Assembly (NCBI RefSeq): GCF_040256395.1
Contig: NZ_CP158296.1
Span: 1 to 64,000, forward strand
Direction: 5' to 3'
Origin: Deinococcus sonorensis KR-87
Lineage (GTDB): Bacteria; Deinococcota; Deinococci; Deinococcales; Deinococcaceae
DNA: 64,000 nucleotides
The notes under the pieces were generated by a model. The model searched no databases, had not been told where the DNA came from, and was given only the letters and a program-made list of their open reading frames with translations. The translations under genes were made by a program, and so were the position numbers. Every line of letters starts with the position of its first letter. Position 1 is the stretch's first letter. Shown piece after piece: positions 38,524-47,264 of the stretch.

Positions 38524-39234
38524 ATGAACTCCACCGTGAACACCGTCATGTTGATCGGACCGAACGGACCCACCGCCAACTCCTTTATGGGCCTGCTGTC
38601 CGGCCTGAAGTGCCGCGTGCTGCGTTCCAGCACCGTCCGTGCACTGCAGCACACCATTCAGCTGCAACTCGCCATCGTGGAGTACCTGCCGGCAGAGTAC
38701 ACGCTGGCGGCGTTCACGGCCCAGCTGCATCGGCTGCAGCCGGTACCCACCGTGGTGGTGGGGCCGGAGCTGACCGCACAGCAGGTGGAGCAGCTGACCG
38801 CTCCCGGTGCGGCTCAGGCCTACCTTCCGCTTCAGAGCAGCATGGCCGCGCGGCGTCAGCTGATTCAGGCGCAGCTGCCCAACTCAGATGGCCGCACCCT
38901 GAGGGTCGGGCAGCTGTCGCTGGACCCTCAGGACCAGAGCGTCCGCTACGGCGCCGACCCGCTCCCGCTGACCGCCACCGAATACCGGCTGCTGCGCTCG
39001 CTGATGCAGGTGCCGGGCCAGCTGCTCAGCTGCGCGGCCCTGGAAGCCCTGACCAGCTGCAGCGACATCCAGGCCCATCTGGGCAGCGTGCGGCGCAAGC
39101 TGTTCGCCGCGTCCGCCCCGCTGCTGGTACGCGGGAGCCGCCGCAGCGGGTACGTCATCGACGCCCGGGTCCATTCGCGTGCGCCCCGCAGCGCCGACCT
39201 GGCCTTGAGAACCCACCTGCGTCAGCTGTTCTGA
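38524..39234 (+). CDS. OmpR-type winged-helix regulator with a pseudo-receiver domain
   Basis: A 236-residue protein. The first 120 residues look like a receiver fold, but the acidic pocket is replaced (MLIGPNGP) and the usual phospho-Asp strand reads AIVEYLP, without aspartate. Residues 125-220 form an OmpR/PhoB winged helix (LTATEYRLLRSLMQVPGQLLS ending GSRRSGYVID). It therefore probably acts without phosphorylation. The start is chosen by AGGGGGAAAG before ATG 38524. It directly precedes the exopolysaccharide operon on the same strand. Confidence 0.78.
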   Translation: MNSTVNTVMLIGPNGPTANSFMGLLSGLKCRVLRSSTVRALQHTIQLQLAIVEYLPAEYTLAAFTAQLHRLQPVPTVVVGPELTAQQVEQLTAPGAAQAYLPLQSSMAARRQLIQAQLPNSDGRTLRVGQLSLDPQDQSVRYGADPLPLTATEYRLLRSLMQVPGQLLSCAALEALTSCSDIQAHLGSVRRKLFAASAPLLVRGSRRSGYVIDARVHSRAPRSADLALRTHLRQLF

Positions 39235-39321
39235 CCGCTGCTTGCACTCCGCCGTCCGGGCCGAGCATCCCGGGCGCTCCGGCCGCCATCGCTGCTCTGC
39301 CGGCCCCCCAGGAGGTCTGTC

Positions 39322-39522
39322 ATGTCCCTGAAGAGCGTCCCCAGCCTGCCCATCACGCCGTTCACCCCGGCCTCCGTCTCGGCCGACCCTGAGCTGCTGG
39401 CCCTGCTGGACAGCGTGATCCAGACGAACAAGGAGCTGCTGCGCCGCATCGAGCGGCTCGAACGCACCGAACGCATCCGCGCCGCCCTGCAACCGCCCGC
39501 CAACCTGGGCATCGATTACTGA
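39322..39522 (+). CDS. Small helical protein of unknown function
   Basis: 66 residues with a proline-rich start (VPSLPITPFTPASV) and a predicted amphipathic helix or short coiled coil (LLALLDSVIQTNKELLRRIERLER). AGGAGGTCTGTC precedes the ATG, an excellent ribosome site. It lies between the pseudo-receiver regulator and the PelF-like gene, so it is probably translated from the same operon. It could be a small oligomeric partner, but no function can be assigned. Confidence 0.65.
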   Translation: MSLKSVPSLPITPFTPASVSADPELLALLDSVIQTNKELLRRIERLERTERIRAALQPPANLGIDY

Positions 39523-39548
39523 GCGGACTCAGCCGCAAAGCGAGGGTT

Positions 39549-41003
39549 ATGTCGTCTGTCGTCTCCCTGATCACCGAAGGCACCTATCCGCTCTACACCG
39601 GCGGCGTCAGCGTCTGGTGCGAGCAGCTCGTCACCGGGCTGCCGGAGGTGGAGTTCCGGGTGCTGGCACTCAGCGGGCTCAGCACCAAGATCGGCTGCAC
39701 GCTGCCCGAGAACGTGCGGCAGGTGGATGTGGTGCCCTTGTGGGAAAGTCTGCCGGTGCGTGGCAGCCGCCCCCGGCAGCGCGCGGAGTTCCAGGAGCTG
39801 TACGCCCGGGTGCTGGGCGCCATGCTCAAAGACGGCCCGGAGGCCAGCGCCGACTTTATCGGGGCGCTGAACCGGCTGAGTCTGTTCGCCCGGCGTGCGG
39901 ACCTCCACAGCGCGCTGGCCGTGCCCAGCAACGCTCAGGTGCTGCTGCAGGTGTGGCTGGAACACGTCAACGCCGTCAGCGGGCCGCCGCGCATGAGCCC
40001 CACCATCCCGCGCCCCACCATTTCGGACGCCCTGAGCGCCAACATGTGGCTGATTCACCTGCTGCGGCCACTCGCGACACCAGCGCCGGAAGCGGACCTG
40101 ACCCACGCCGTGAGCAACGGGCTGTCAGTGCTGCCGGCCATCGCGGCCAAGGCGGTGCATGGCACCCCCTTCCTGCTGACCGAACACGGGGTGTACCTGC
40201 GCGAACGCTACCTGACGCCGCCCTCGGAGTTCCTGTCGGCCGGGACGCGCGCCTTCCTGCTGCGCTTCCACATGCACCTGACCCGCGCCGCCTACACGGT
40301 GGCCGACATCATCTCGCCGGCCTCGAACTTCAACACCCGCTGGCAGCTGCACTTCGGTGCCGACGTGCAGAAGCTGCACCCGGTCTACAACGGCATCGAC
40401 CCGGCCCTGTTCACGCTGGGCGAGACCGAGCCAAGTGAGCCGACCGTGGCCTGGGTGGGCCGGGTGGACCCGATCAAGGACCTGGACACCCTGATCCGCG
40501 CGCACGCGCTGATTCAGCACCACATTCCCTCCGCGCACCTGCGGATGTTCGGCCCGATCCCACAGGGCAACGAGGACTATGAACGCACCTGCCGCCAGCT
40601 GATCCACGACCTGGGCCTGGACGAGACGGCGCGCTTCGAGGGCCGGGTGCCGTCGGTGGCGCAGGCGTATCAGGCGGGGCACGTGGTGGCGCTGAGCAGC
40701 ATCTCCGAGGGCTTCCCGTACTCGGTGATCGAGGCGATGGCCACCGGACGGCCGATGGTCGCCACCGACGTGGGCGGTGTGCGCGAGGCGGTGGGAGACA
40801 CCGGCTTCGTGGTGCCACCCCGCGATCCGCGCGCCTTCGCGGAAGCGTGCCAGGCGCTGCTGAGTGACCACGCGCTGCGGCGCCGAATGAGCCTGCAGGC
40901 CCGCGAGCGGGTGCTGACGCTCTTCACCGTGCAGCACTGCCTGGACGCCTACCAGCGCATGTACACCTCTCTGATGTTTCCCGCGAGTATGTCAGGAGCC
41001 TGA
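39549..41003 (+). CDS. pelF: PelF-type family 4 glycosyltransferase
   Basis: A 484-residue GT-B enzyme. The N-terminal TEGTYPLYTGGVSVWCEQL and the central LTEHGVYLRERYL are specific to the PelF group; the C-terminal half has WVGRVDPIKD and the nucleotide-sugar site EGFPYSVIEAMATGRP. P. aeruginosa PelF uses UDP-GalNAc/GlcNAc to polymerise the Pel exopolysaccharide in the cytoplasm. GAGGGTT precedes the ATG. It heads a seven-gene same-strand cluster, with the next gene starting two bases after its stop. Confidence 0.87.
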   Translation: MSSVVSLITEGTYPLYTGGVSVWCEQLVTGLPEVEFRVLALSGLSTKIGCTLPENVRQVDVVPLWESLPVRGSRPRQRAEFQELYARVLGAMLKDGPEASADFIGALNRLSLFARRADLHSALAVPSNAQVLLQVWLEHVNAVSGPPRMSPTIPRPTISDALSANMWLIHLLRPLATPAPEADLTHAVSNGLSVLPAIAAKAVHGTPFLLTEHGVYLRERYLTPPSEFLSAGTRAFLLRFHMHLTRAAYTVADIISPASNFNTRWQLHFGADVQKLHPVYNGIDPALFTLGETEPSEPTVAWVGRVDPIKDLDTLIRAHALIQHHIPSAHLRMFGPIPQGNEDYERTCRQLIHDLGLDETARFEGRVPSVAQAYQAGHVVALSSISEGFPYSVIEAMATGRPMVATDVGGVREAVGDTGFVVPPRDPRAFAEACQALLSDHALRRRMSLQARERVLTLFTVQHCLDAYQRMYTSLMFPASMSGA

Positions 41004-41004
41004 G

Positions 41005-42324
41005 ATGACGAGCCTTCAGGACGCCAGCCCGAACCTGGGCCGGCTGGGACGCGAATTGCGTCAGGTCTGCGCCCAGGCCACCCAGCCGGAAGAAATCGCC
41101 GCCGCCCTGGAAGCGACCGGCCTCAACGACGACCTCGTGCGGGAGCAGTACGGCCTGCCGGATGTGTTTGCCTGCGCCGAAGCGCTCTACTCCCACCTGC
41201 CCTACACGGCGCCGGCTGTACGCAGCGTCACGGTGGCCCGCCCGATGTGGCGTCTGGCGCCGCGCGGCGTGCTGTACGCGCTGCCGGGCGCGGCCCTGGC
41301 AGTGGCGAGCCCGCTCCTGACCGGCGCTCCCGCCGCCCAGGAGGCCCTGATGGCCTCGGTGATTTTCGGCTGGGGCTGGGGCCAGGGGCTGGCGAGCATC
41401 GGCTACCGCCGGACCGGCGAGCCGCTGCGGCGCTTCCTGTGGCAGGCGACCCTGCTGACCCTCCCGGTCGCGGCGGCGGTGGGGGCCGGCACGGCCCTGC
41501 TGGCGCACCAGCCGGTTCTGGCGGCGGCGCTGGTGGCGGGCGTGGCCGGCACCTCCTTTGCGGGCTTCGCGTCGCTGCTGATCCTGGGGCAGCTCCCGCT
41601 GGCCGCCGTGGCGTACCTGCCCAGCGTGGCGTACCTGCTGCTCGGCCAGCACGACCCGGTGGGCGGGTGGGTGGCGGCCCTCACCGCGGCCCTGCTCCCG
41701 CTGGTGGCCCTGGCCGGACAGCCCCGGCCCCCGGCGGGCCTGCAGCTGCCGGACCCGGCGTGGCACGCCACCCTGGCGCACGCCATCTCCGGCTGGACCT
41801 GCGCGCTCTTTGTGACCGGCGTGTTCAGTGTGGCGCTGCACCGGCTGGGCGCCCTGGCCATCCTGCCGGTGATCGTGAGCGTGGGGGCCATGGAGGTGCT
41901 GTCGGTGCAGTTCTACGGTCAGCTGCGGTCGCTGGCCGCGCGGCACGGCCAGATGCTGAGCCTGGCTGGGCACGCCCTCCGCACGCTGGGCGTGGCGCTG
42001 GCGGTGTACCTGGGCGTGCTGCTGGCGCTGCTGGGCGCGTTTCTGCTGATCACCCGTCCGGAGGCGTGGGCCGATCCCCGCGCCACCGTCACCGCGCTGC
42101 TCCCGCTGCTGGTCTACGGCTGCGCGCTGCTGCTCGGCACGGTGGTGAGCAACGTCGGACAGCCGTGGCTCAGCGGCATGGCGTGGCTGCTCGGCAGCGG
42201 CGCGGCGCTGGCCCTGCTGCCGCTCGCTCCCAGCTGGGCGCCACTGCTCGGCGCGCTGCTGGTGCTGATCTGTATGAGCTACGGGGTGGTGCGGGCGCTG
42301 CTGGTGCCGACCACCTATCACTGA
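41005..42324 (+). CDS. Multi-pass membrane protein of the polysaccharide operon, possible polymer exporter
   Basis: A 439-residue protein with a soluble 80-residue N-terminus (VREQYGLPDVFACAEALYSHLP) followed by 11-12 hydrophobic helices. I do not recognise a named family; it is not obviously PelG, although its size and its place right after pelF correspond to that MOP-type exporter. The ATG lies two bases after the pelF stop, with CAGGAGCCTG as ribosome site inside pelF. A role in moving the polymer across the inner membrane is inference from position only. Confidence 0.75.
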   Translation: MTSLQDASPNLGRLGRELRQVCAQATQPEEIAAALEATGLNDDLVREQYGLPDVFACAEALYSHLPYTAPAVRSVTVARPMWRLAPRGVLYALPGAALAVASPLLTGAPAAQEALMASVIFGWGWGQGLASIGYRRTGEPLRRFLWQATLLTLPVAAAVGAGTALLAHQPVLAAALVAGVAGTSFAGFASLLILGQLPLAAVAYLPSVAYLLLGQHDPVGGWVAALTAALLPLVALAGQPRPPAGLQLPDPAWHATLAHAISGWTCALFVTGVFSVALHRLGALAILPVIVSVGAMEVLSVQFYGQLRSLAARHGQMLSLAGHALRTLGVALAVYLGVLLALLGAFLLITRPEAWADPRATVTALLPLLVYGCALLLGTVVSNVGQPWLSGMAWLLGSGAALALLPLAPSWAPLLGALLVLICMSYGVVRALLVPTTYH

Positions 42325-42397
42325 CCCCGAACCCCACGAACAGGAATTCCGAACCCGCCCCAGTTCCGCCGGCACGGACCCGGCACAGGAGGACCCG

Positions 42398-43390
42398 ATG
42401 GCACAGATGGTAGCCGTAACCGGCGCAGAAGGATTTATCGGTTCGCATCTGGTGGAGGCGCTGGTGCAGAGCGGCGCCCGGGTGCGCGCGATGGTGCAGT
42501 ACAACTCGTTCAACACCTGGGGCTGGCTGGAACAGCTGCCCGCCGAGGTGATGGCGCAGGTGGAGGTGCAGCTGGGCGACGTGCGTGACCCGGGCAGCGT
42601 GCAGGCGCTGATGCGGGGGGCCGACACGGTGTACCACCTGGCCGCGTTGATCGCCATTCCGTACAGCTATCAGGCGCCGCGCAGCTACATCGAGACCAAC
42701 GTGATCGGCACGCTGAACGTGCTGGAGGCCGCCCGGGCGCTGGAAACGCCCCGGCTGGTCCACACCAGCACCAGTGAGGTGTACGGCACCGCCCGCACCG
42801 TCCCGATCCACGAGACGCATCCGGTCAACCCGCAGTCGCCCTACGCCGCCTCCAAGGCCGCCGCGGACCAGCTGGTGAACAGCTACGCCCTGAGCTTCGA
42901 GCTGCCGGTGGTGACGCTGCGGCCGTTCAACACCTACGGGCCCCGCCAGTCGGCGCGCGCCGTGATCTCCAACATCATCGCGCAGCTGTCGGCCGGCCAG
43001 CCGGCGGTGCGGCTCGGCGACGTGACGCCCACCCGCGACTTCACCTTCGTGCAGGACACCGCCGCTGCCTTCGTGGCGGTGGGCACCGCCGGCCCGGAGG
43101 TGATCGGGCAGACGCTCAACGCCGGCAGCAACAGCGAGATCAGTGTGGGCGACCTGGTGCAGCTGATCTCGGACGTGATGGAGCGGCCCGTGCAGATCGA
43201 GCAAGAGGAGCAGCGGGTGCGCCCGGCCGCCTCGGAGGTGCGCCGGCTGGTGTGCGACAACCGGGAACTGCGCCGCCTGACCCGCTGGCAACCGCGTTAC
43301 CCGCTGCACGAAGGCCTCACCCGCACCGTCGAGTGGTTCCACCAGCCGCGCAACCTCGAACGCTACAAGCCCCACCTGTACACCGTCTGA
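42398..43390 (+). CDS. LegB-like NAD-dependent nucleotide-sugar 4,6-dehydratase
   Basis: A 330-residue extended SDR. The Rossmann motif is TGAEGFIGSH (8-17); YNSFNTWGWLEQLP is a strong signature of the LegB-type dehydratases for UDP-/GDP-N-acetylhexosamines. HLAALIAIPYSY, the catalytic TSTSEVYG and YAASKAAADQ follow. LegB makes a 4-keto-6-deoxy intermediate. In this operon it would supply a deoxy or epimerised amino sugar. ACAGGAGGACCCG gives a strong ribosome site. Confidence 0.82.
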   Translation: MAQMVAVTGAEGFIGSHLVEALVQSGARVRAMVQYNSFNTWGWLEQLPAEVMAQVEVQLGDVRDPGSVQALMRGADTVYHLAALIAIPYSYQAPRSYIETNVIGTLNVLEAARALETPRLVHTSTSEVYGTARTVPIHETHPVNPQSPYAASKAAADQLVNSYALSFELPVVTLRPFNTYGPRQSARAVISNIIAQLSAGQPAVRLGDVTPTRDFTFVQDTAAAFVAVGTAGPEVIGQTLNAGSNSEISVGDLVQLISDVMERPVQIEQEEQRVRPAASEVRRLVCDNRELRRLTRWQPRYPLHEGLTRTVEWFHQPRNLERYKPHLYTV

Positions 43391-43454
43391 TGGCCGCAGC
43401 CCGCCTCGCCTCCCTTTCCGCCCACCGCCCGGGCGGTCCCCACAGGAGCTTCCC

Positions 43455-44225
43455 ATGCATGCAGTGATTCTGGCCGGAGGAAAAGGCACCCGCCTGCGCC
43501 CCTACACCACCTGCGTTCCCAAGCCGCTGGTGCCGATCGGTGACCGCTACTCGATTCTGGAAATTCTGCTGTTGCAGCTGCGGCACCACGGCGTCACCTC
43601 GGTCACGCTGGCCATCGGCCACATGGGCAGCCTGATCCGCGCCTTCATCGGCAACGGCGCCCGCTTCGACCTGGACGTGCAGTACGTGGAGGAGGAGCAG
43701 CCGCTCGGCACTGTCGGGCCGCTGCTGCCGATGCTCTCGGAGCTGCCGGAGCACTTCCTGATGATGAACGGCGACGTGCTGACCGACATCGACTTCGCGG
43801 AGCTGTACGGCGACCACATTCACGGCGGCGCGCCGCTGACGGTCGCCACCTACCAGCGGCAGGTCAGCAGCGAGTTCGGCGTGCTGGACGTGGCCGAGGG
43901 GCACATCGTGGGCTTCCGCGAGAAGCCGGTGTTCGACTTCGATGTGAGCATGGGCGTGTACGCGCTGAGCCGCGAGACGCTGCGCGGCTTCCTGCCGGGC
44001 GTCCCGCTGGGCATGGACCGGTTGATCATGGAGCTGCTCCGGCGCGGCACGCCGCCGGCCAGCTACCACTTCGGCGGCTACTGGCTGGACATCGGGCGGC
44101 CCGACGACTACGACCGGGCCAACGCGCAGTTCGATGAGCTGCAGTACACCCTGCTGCCCCAGCTGCGGCTGGTGCCGGACCCGCTGCGTCAGGCGGCGCT
44201 GGGAGACACAGCGTGCGCGTCCTGA
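43455..44225 (+). CDS. Sugar-1-phosphate nucleotidyltransferase
   Basis: A 256-residue NTP-transferase fold protein with the pyrophosphorylase signature LAGGKGTRLRPYT (residues 6-18), KPLVPIGDR, the Mg-binding NGDVLTDIDF and a C-terminal GGYWLDIGRPDDY. It activates a sugar-1-phosphate to an NDP-sugar in the cytoplasm; whether glucose, mannose or amino sugar cannot be told. CACAGGAGC precedes the ATG. It overlaps the next gene by 13 bases. Confidence 0.88.
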   Translation: MHAVILAGGKGTRLRPYTTCVPKPLVPIGDRYSILEILLLQLRHHGVTSVTLAIGHMGSLIRAFIGNGARFDLDVQYVEEEQPLGTVGPLLPMLSELPEHFLMMNGDVLTDIDFAELYGDHIHGGAPLTVATYQRQVSSEFGVLDVAEGHIVGFREKPVFDFDVSMGVYALSRETLRGFLPGVPLGMDRLIMELLRRGTPPASYHFGGYWLDIGRPDDYDRANAQFDELQYTLLPQLRLVPDPLRQAALGDTACAS

Positions 44226-45097
44226 TTCTGGGCGCCAGCGGCTTTCTGGGCGGCCACGTGCAGGCGGCGCTGAGCGCAGCAGGCCATCAGGTGGTGAACG
44301 CGCCGCCCTCCAGCCAGCTGGACCTCGCGGGCGGCTGTGAGGCGCTGCTGCGCGGCACCCGGCCGGACGCGGTGGTGAACTGTGCCGGCCGCACCCAGGG
44401 CACCGACGCGGAGCTGACGCTGGCCAACCTGACGCTGGTGCAGCAGCTGATCCGGGCGGCCCTGACGGTAGAGCCGCACCCGCGGGTGGTGCAGCTCGGT
44501 TCCGCCGCCGAGTACGGCCCGTTGGCCCAGGTGGTGTCGGAGGACACGCCGCCGCAGCCGGACAGCGCCTACGGCCAGAGCAAGCTGGCCGCCACCCGGG
44601 CGCTGCTGGCGGCCGCGCCGGAGCTGGACGTCACGGTGCTGCGGGTGTGCAATCCGGTGGGTGCCGGGCAGCGGCCCCAGACGCTGCCCGGCCGCGCGGC
44701 CCGGCTGTTCCAGCAGGCCCTGCGCGAGCACGCCCCGGAGGTGGAATTCGGAGACCTGAGCGCCCGGCGCGACTTCATCGACGCCCGCGACGTGGCACGG
44801 GCGGTGGAGCTGGTGCTGCGCGCGCCTCCCGCCGAGCCGTTGCTGAACGTGGGGCGCGGCGAGGCGGTCCCGGCCCGCACGCTGGTCCGGGCGCTGGCCC
44901 GGCTGTGCCGCTATCCGGGGCAGATTCACGAACACGCCGCCGGCTCCAGCCGCTCCGGGGCCCTGCTGTGGCAGCGGGCCGACGTGTCGCGGCTGCGTGG
45001 GCTCGGCTGGGCACCCAGCTACAGCCTTCAGGACGCACTCGATGCCCTCTGGCGGGACGTCGAAGCGCACACCGCCCCCCGCCGCACCCTCGCTTAA
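44213..45097 (+). CDS. NAD-dependent epimerase/reductase for nucleotide sugars
   Basis: A 294-residue extended SDR with GASGFLGGHV (7-16), the active-site GSAAEYGP and YGQSKLAATR, and a C-terminal substrate domain. The overall shape fits a 4-ketosugar reductase or epimerase that would act after the LegB-like dehydratase. GTG start inside the nucleotidyltransferase gene indicates coupling. Exact product unknown. Confidence 0.82.
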   Translation: MRVLILGASGFLGGHVQAALSAAGHQVVNAPPSSQLDLAGGCEALLRGTRPDAVVNCAGRTQGTDAELTLANLTLVQQLIRAALTVEPHPRVVQLGSAAEYGPLAQVVSEDTPPQPDSAYGQSKLAATRALLAAAPELDVTVLRVCNPVGAGQRPQTLPGRAARLFQQALREHAPEVEFGDLSARRDFIDARDVARAVELVLRAPPAEPLLNVGRGEAVPARTLVRALARLCRYPGQIHEHAAGSSRSGALLWQRADVSRLRGLGWAPSYSLQDALDALWRDVEAHTAPRRTLA

Positions 45098-45105
45098 GGA
45101 GCCCC

Positions 45106-47214
45106 ATGAACCCCCAGCGTTCCCTGATCCTGACGGCCCTGACCACCGCCCTGTTGGTCGCCTGTTCCTCGCCCTCCACCCGGCCCCCGGCCACCACCGG
45201 CCCGTCGGCCGGGAAGCCGGTGCACCCGGGGGTGACTGCTGGCACGCCCGCCCTGCCGGCCAGCAACCTGATGCGGCTGCCTCACGTGAACGCGCCCCGC
45301 CTGCAGAGTGGCCGCCTGAAGCCGCTGGCCGTGACCGCCAATCCGAATCTGGTGGCCCTGCGGATGCTGATCATCACCGCCGGGACGACGGACCCGGACC
45401 TGGACGCGGCCAAGGCCATGCTGGCGCAGGCCGGAGTGCCGTACGACGTGCTGGACGCAAGCAACACCACCCTGACCGCCGACACCCTGATCGCCCCGGA
45501 TGGCTCCGGGCGTTATCAGGGCGTGGTCCTGACCAACAACTCGTTGCTGTACCAGGACAGCGGCGGCAACTTCCAATACGCCTTCGATGGGGTCGAGTGG
45601 ACCACCCTGTGGCAGTACGAAGCCACCTTCAAGGTCCGGCAGCTCTCGCTGTACACCTACCCCGGCACCTTCCCCGAGGACTACGCGCTGCGCTACATCG
45701 ACGGGAGCGCCTCGGACAAAGCTGACGTGGTGGCCGCCCCGGGCCAGACCATCACCAGCGACCTGCGGGCCGGCGCTGTGATTCCGGTTCGCAACGCCTA
45801 TAACTACCCGGCCAGCGTGCTGCCGTCCAGCCAGTGGGCGGCGGCGGGCGTCACGGCCGTTCAACCGGTCCTGACCGCCAAGAACAACCCTGGCATGGTG
45901 CTGGCCGCCACCTCCACCACCACCGATGGCCGCGAGCGCATGGCCCTGACCATGTCGCACAATCAGAACTTCCTGCACACTCAGCTGCTCGGCTTCGACC
46001 TGGTCAACTGGGTCACGAAGGGGCTGTATCTGGGCCAGTACCGGCGCTACAACCAGCTGGATATCGACGACTGGTTCCTGGCCGACGACGAGTACGACCC
46101 GGTCACGCACACCATCCGGCCCGAAGCGTTCCGAATGTCCGCCAGTGACGCGCTGGCCGCCCGGGACCGGCAGACCGAGATTCAGAACACGTACGACGTG
46201 GCGCGCGCCTTCCGCTTCGCCGTTGCGTACAACGGTGGCGGGGCCAACACCGCCGCCCCGCTCAGCTGCGACCCGAACGTCAAGAGTGTGGACCCGCTGA
46301 CCAGTGTGAGCCGCTGCCTGGGGAGCACCTTCGACTGGATCAGCCACACCCGCGATCACGAGTACATGGACTTCCTGAACTACGACGACTCCTACGCGCA
46401 GCTGCAGCCGAACAAGCGGATCGGCACCACGCTGGGCCTGGTGTTCAGCAAGAAGGGCCTGGTCACGGGCGACATGTCGGGCCTGGGGTACTACAACGCC
46501 AATGGAGACGGCCTCAAGACCAACTACGGCCTGACCAGCTCCAATGCCAACTTCCTGCAGGCGGCCCAGGACACGAATGTCCAGTACCTCGCCTCCAACC
46601 ACTCGGTGGACGGCCAGTGGGACCCCAGCTGCCCCACCTGCGGCGTGACGCATCCGCTGAACAACAGCGTCCTGCTGATTCCGCGCTGGCCCACCAACAT
46701 CTTCTACTACGCCACCACGCCCGAGGAGATCGTGTCGTCCTACAACGCGGTGTACGCCCCCGGCGGCACCCTCCCCTACTGGGATCACGCGCTGACCTAC
46801 GCGGAGATCCTGGACAAGGAGAGCGACATGGCCCTGAACCACATCCTGCTCGGCGCGGCCTTCCCGCACTACATGCACGTCACCAATCTGCGCCAGTACG
46901 CGCCCGGCAAGAGCATCGCCAGCGACTGGGAACGCGCGGTCCTGACCAAGTACAGCCAGTACAGCAACCTCCCCCTCGGCACGCTGGCCTGGGACACTCT
47001 GGGGCAGGAGATCCGGCGGCGCACGACCTTCATGAAGAGCAACGTGCGCGCCGTAGCGGATTACGCCGCCAAGACCGTCACCATCACCTCGCCCAGCGGC
47101 GGCGCCGTGTACGTCACCGGCCTGACCGGCACCAACGCCACGGTGTACGGCGGCCGCAGCACCCGCTTCTGGGATTTCAGCCCGAACCAGTCACTGACCG
47201 TGATGCTGAAGTAA
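45106..47214 (+). CDS. Agd3-like polysaccharide deacetylase lipoprotein (CE18-type)
   Basis: A 702-residue lipoprotein (lipobox VAC, Cys20). It has a long N-terminal domain (ALRMLIITAGTTDPDL onward) and a NodB-like catalytic part with LDIDDWFLADDEYD (Asp319, 321, 322) and the metal site HTRDH (414-418), then SNHSVDGQWD. This layout matches Agd3, the galactosaminogalactan deacetylase of Aspergillus, whose family (CE18) has bacterial members. It would deacetylate N-acetylgalactosamine-type polymer outside the inner membrane, making it cationic and adhesive. AAGGAG precedes the ATG; it follows the epimerase by eight bases. Confidence 0.75.
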   Translation: MNPQRSLILTALTTALLVACSSPSTRPPATTGPSAGKPVHPGVTAGTPALPASNLMRLPHVNAPRLQSGRLKPLAVTANPNLVALRMLIITAGTTDPDLDAAKAMLAQAGVPYDVLDASNTTLTADTLIAPDGSGRYQGVVLTNNSLLYQDSGGNFQYAFDGVEWTTLWQYEATFKVRQLSLYTYPGTFPEDYALRYIDGSASDKADVVAAPGQTITSDLRAGAVIPVRNAYNYPASVLPSSQWAAAGVTAVQPVLTAKNNPGMVLAATSTTTDGRERMALTMSHNQNFLHTQLLGFDLVNWVTKGLYLGQYRRYNQLDIDDWFLADDEYDPVTHTIRPEAFRMSASDALAARDRQTEIQNTYDVARAFRFAVAYNGGGANTAAPLSCDPNVKSVDPLTSVSRCLGSTFDWISHTRDHEYMDFLNYDDSYAQLQPNKRIGTTLGLVFSKKGLVTGDMSGLGYYNANGDGLKTNYGLTSSNANFLQAAQDTNVQYLASNHSVDGQWDPSCPTCGVTHPLNNSVLLIPRWPTNIFYYATTPEEIVSSYNAVYAPGGTLPYWDHALTYAEILDKESDMALNHILLGAAFPHYMHVTNLRQYAPGKSIASDWERAVLTKYSQYSNLPLGTLAWDTLGQEIRRRTTFMKSNVRAVADYAAKTVTITSPSGGAVYVTGLTGTNATVYGGRSTRFWDFSPNQSLTVMLK

Positions 47215-47264
47215 CCGGTGCCTGACCCGTCCATCATCCGCCCCCCAAGCCCGCTGGAGACCCC

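Noticed and set aside
44647..45105. Extension of the Agd3-like protein into the preceding epimerase gene
   Set aside because: The lipoprotein signal and AAGGAG site fix the start at 45106; the extension is an out-of-frame reading of the epimerase.
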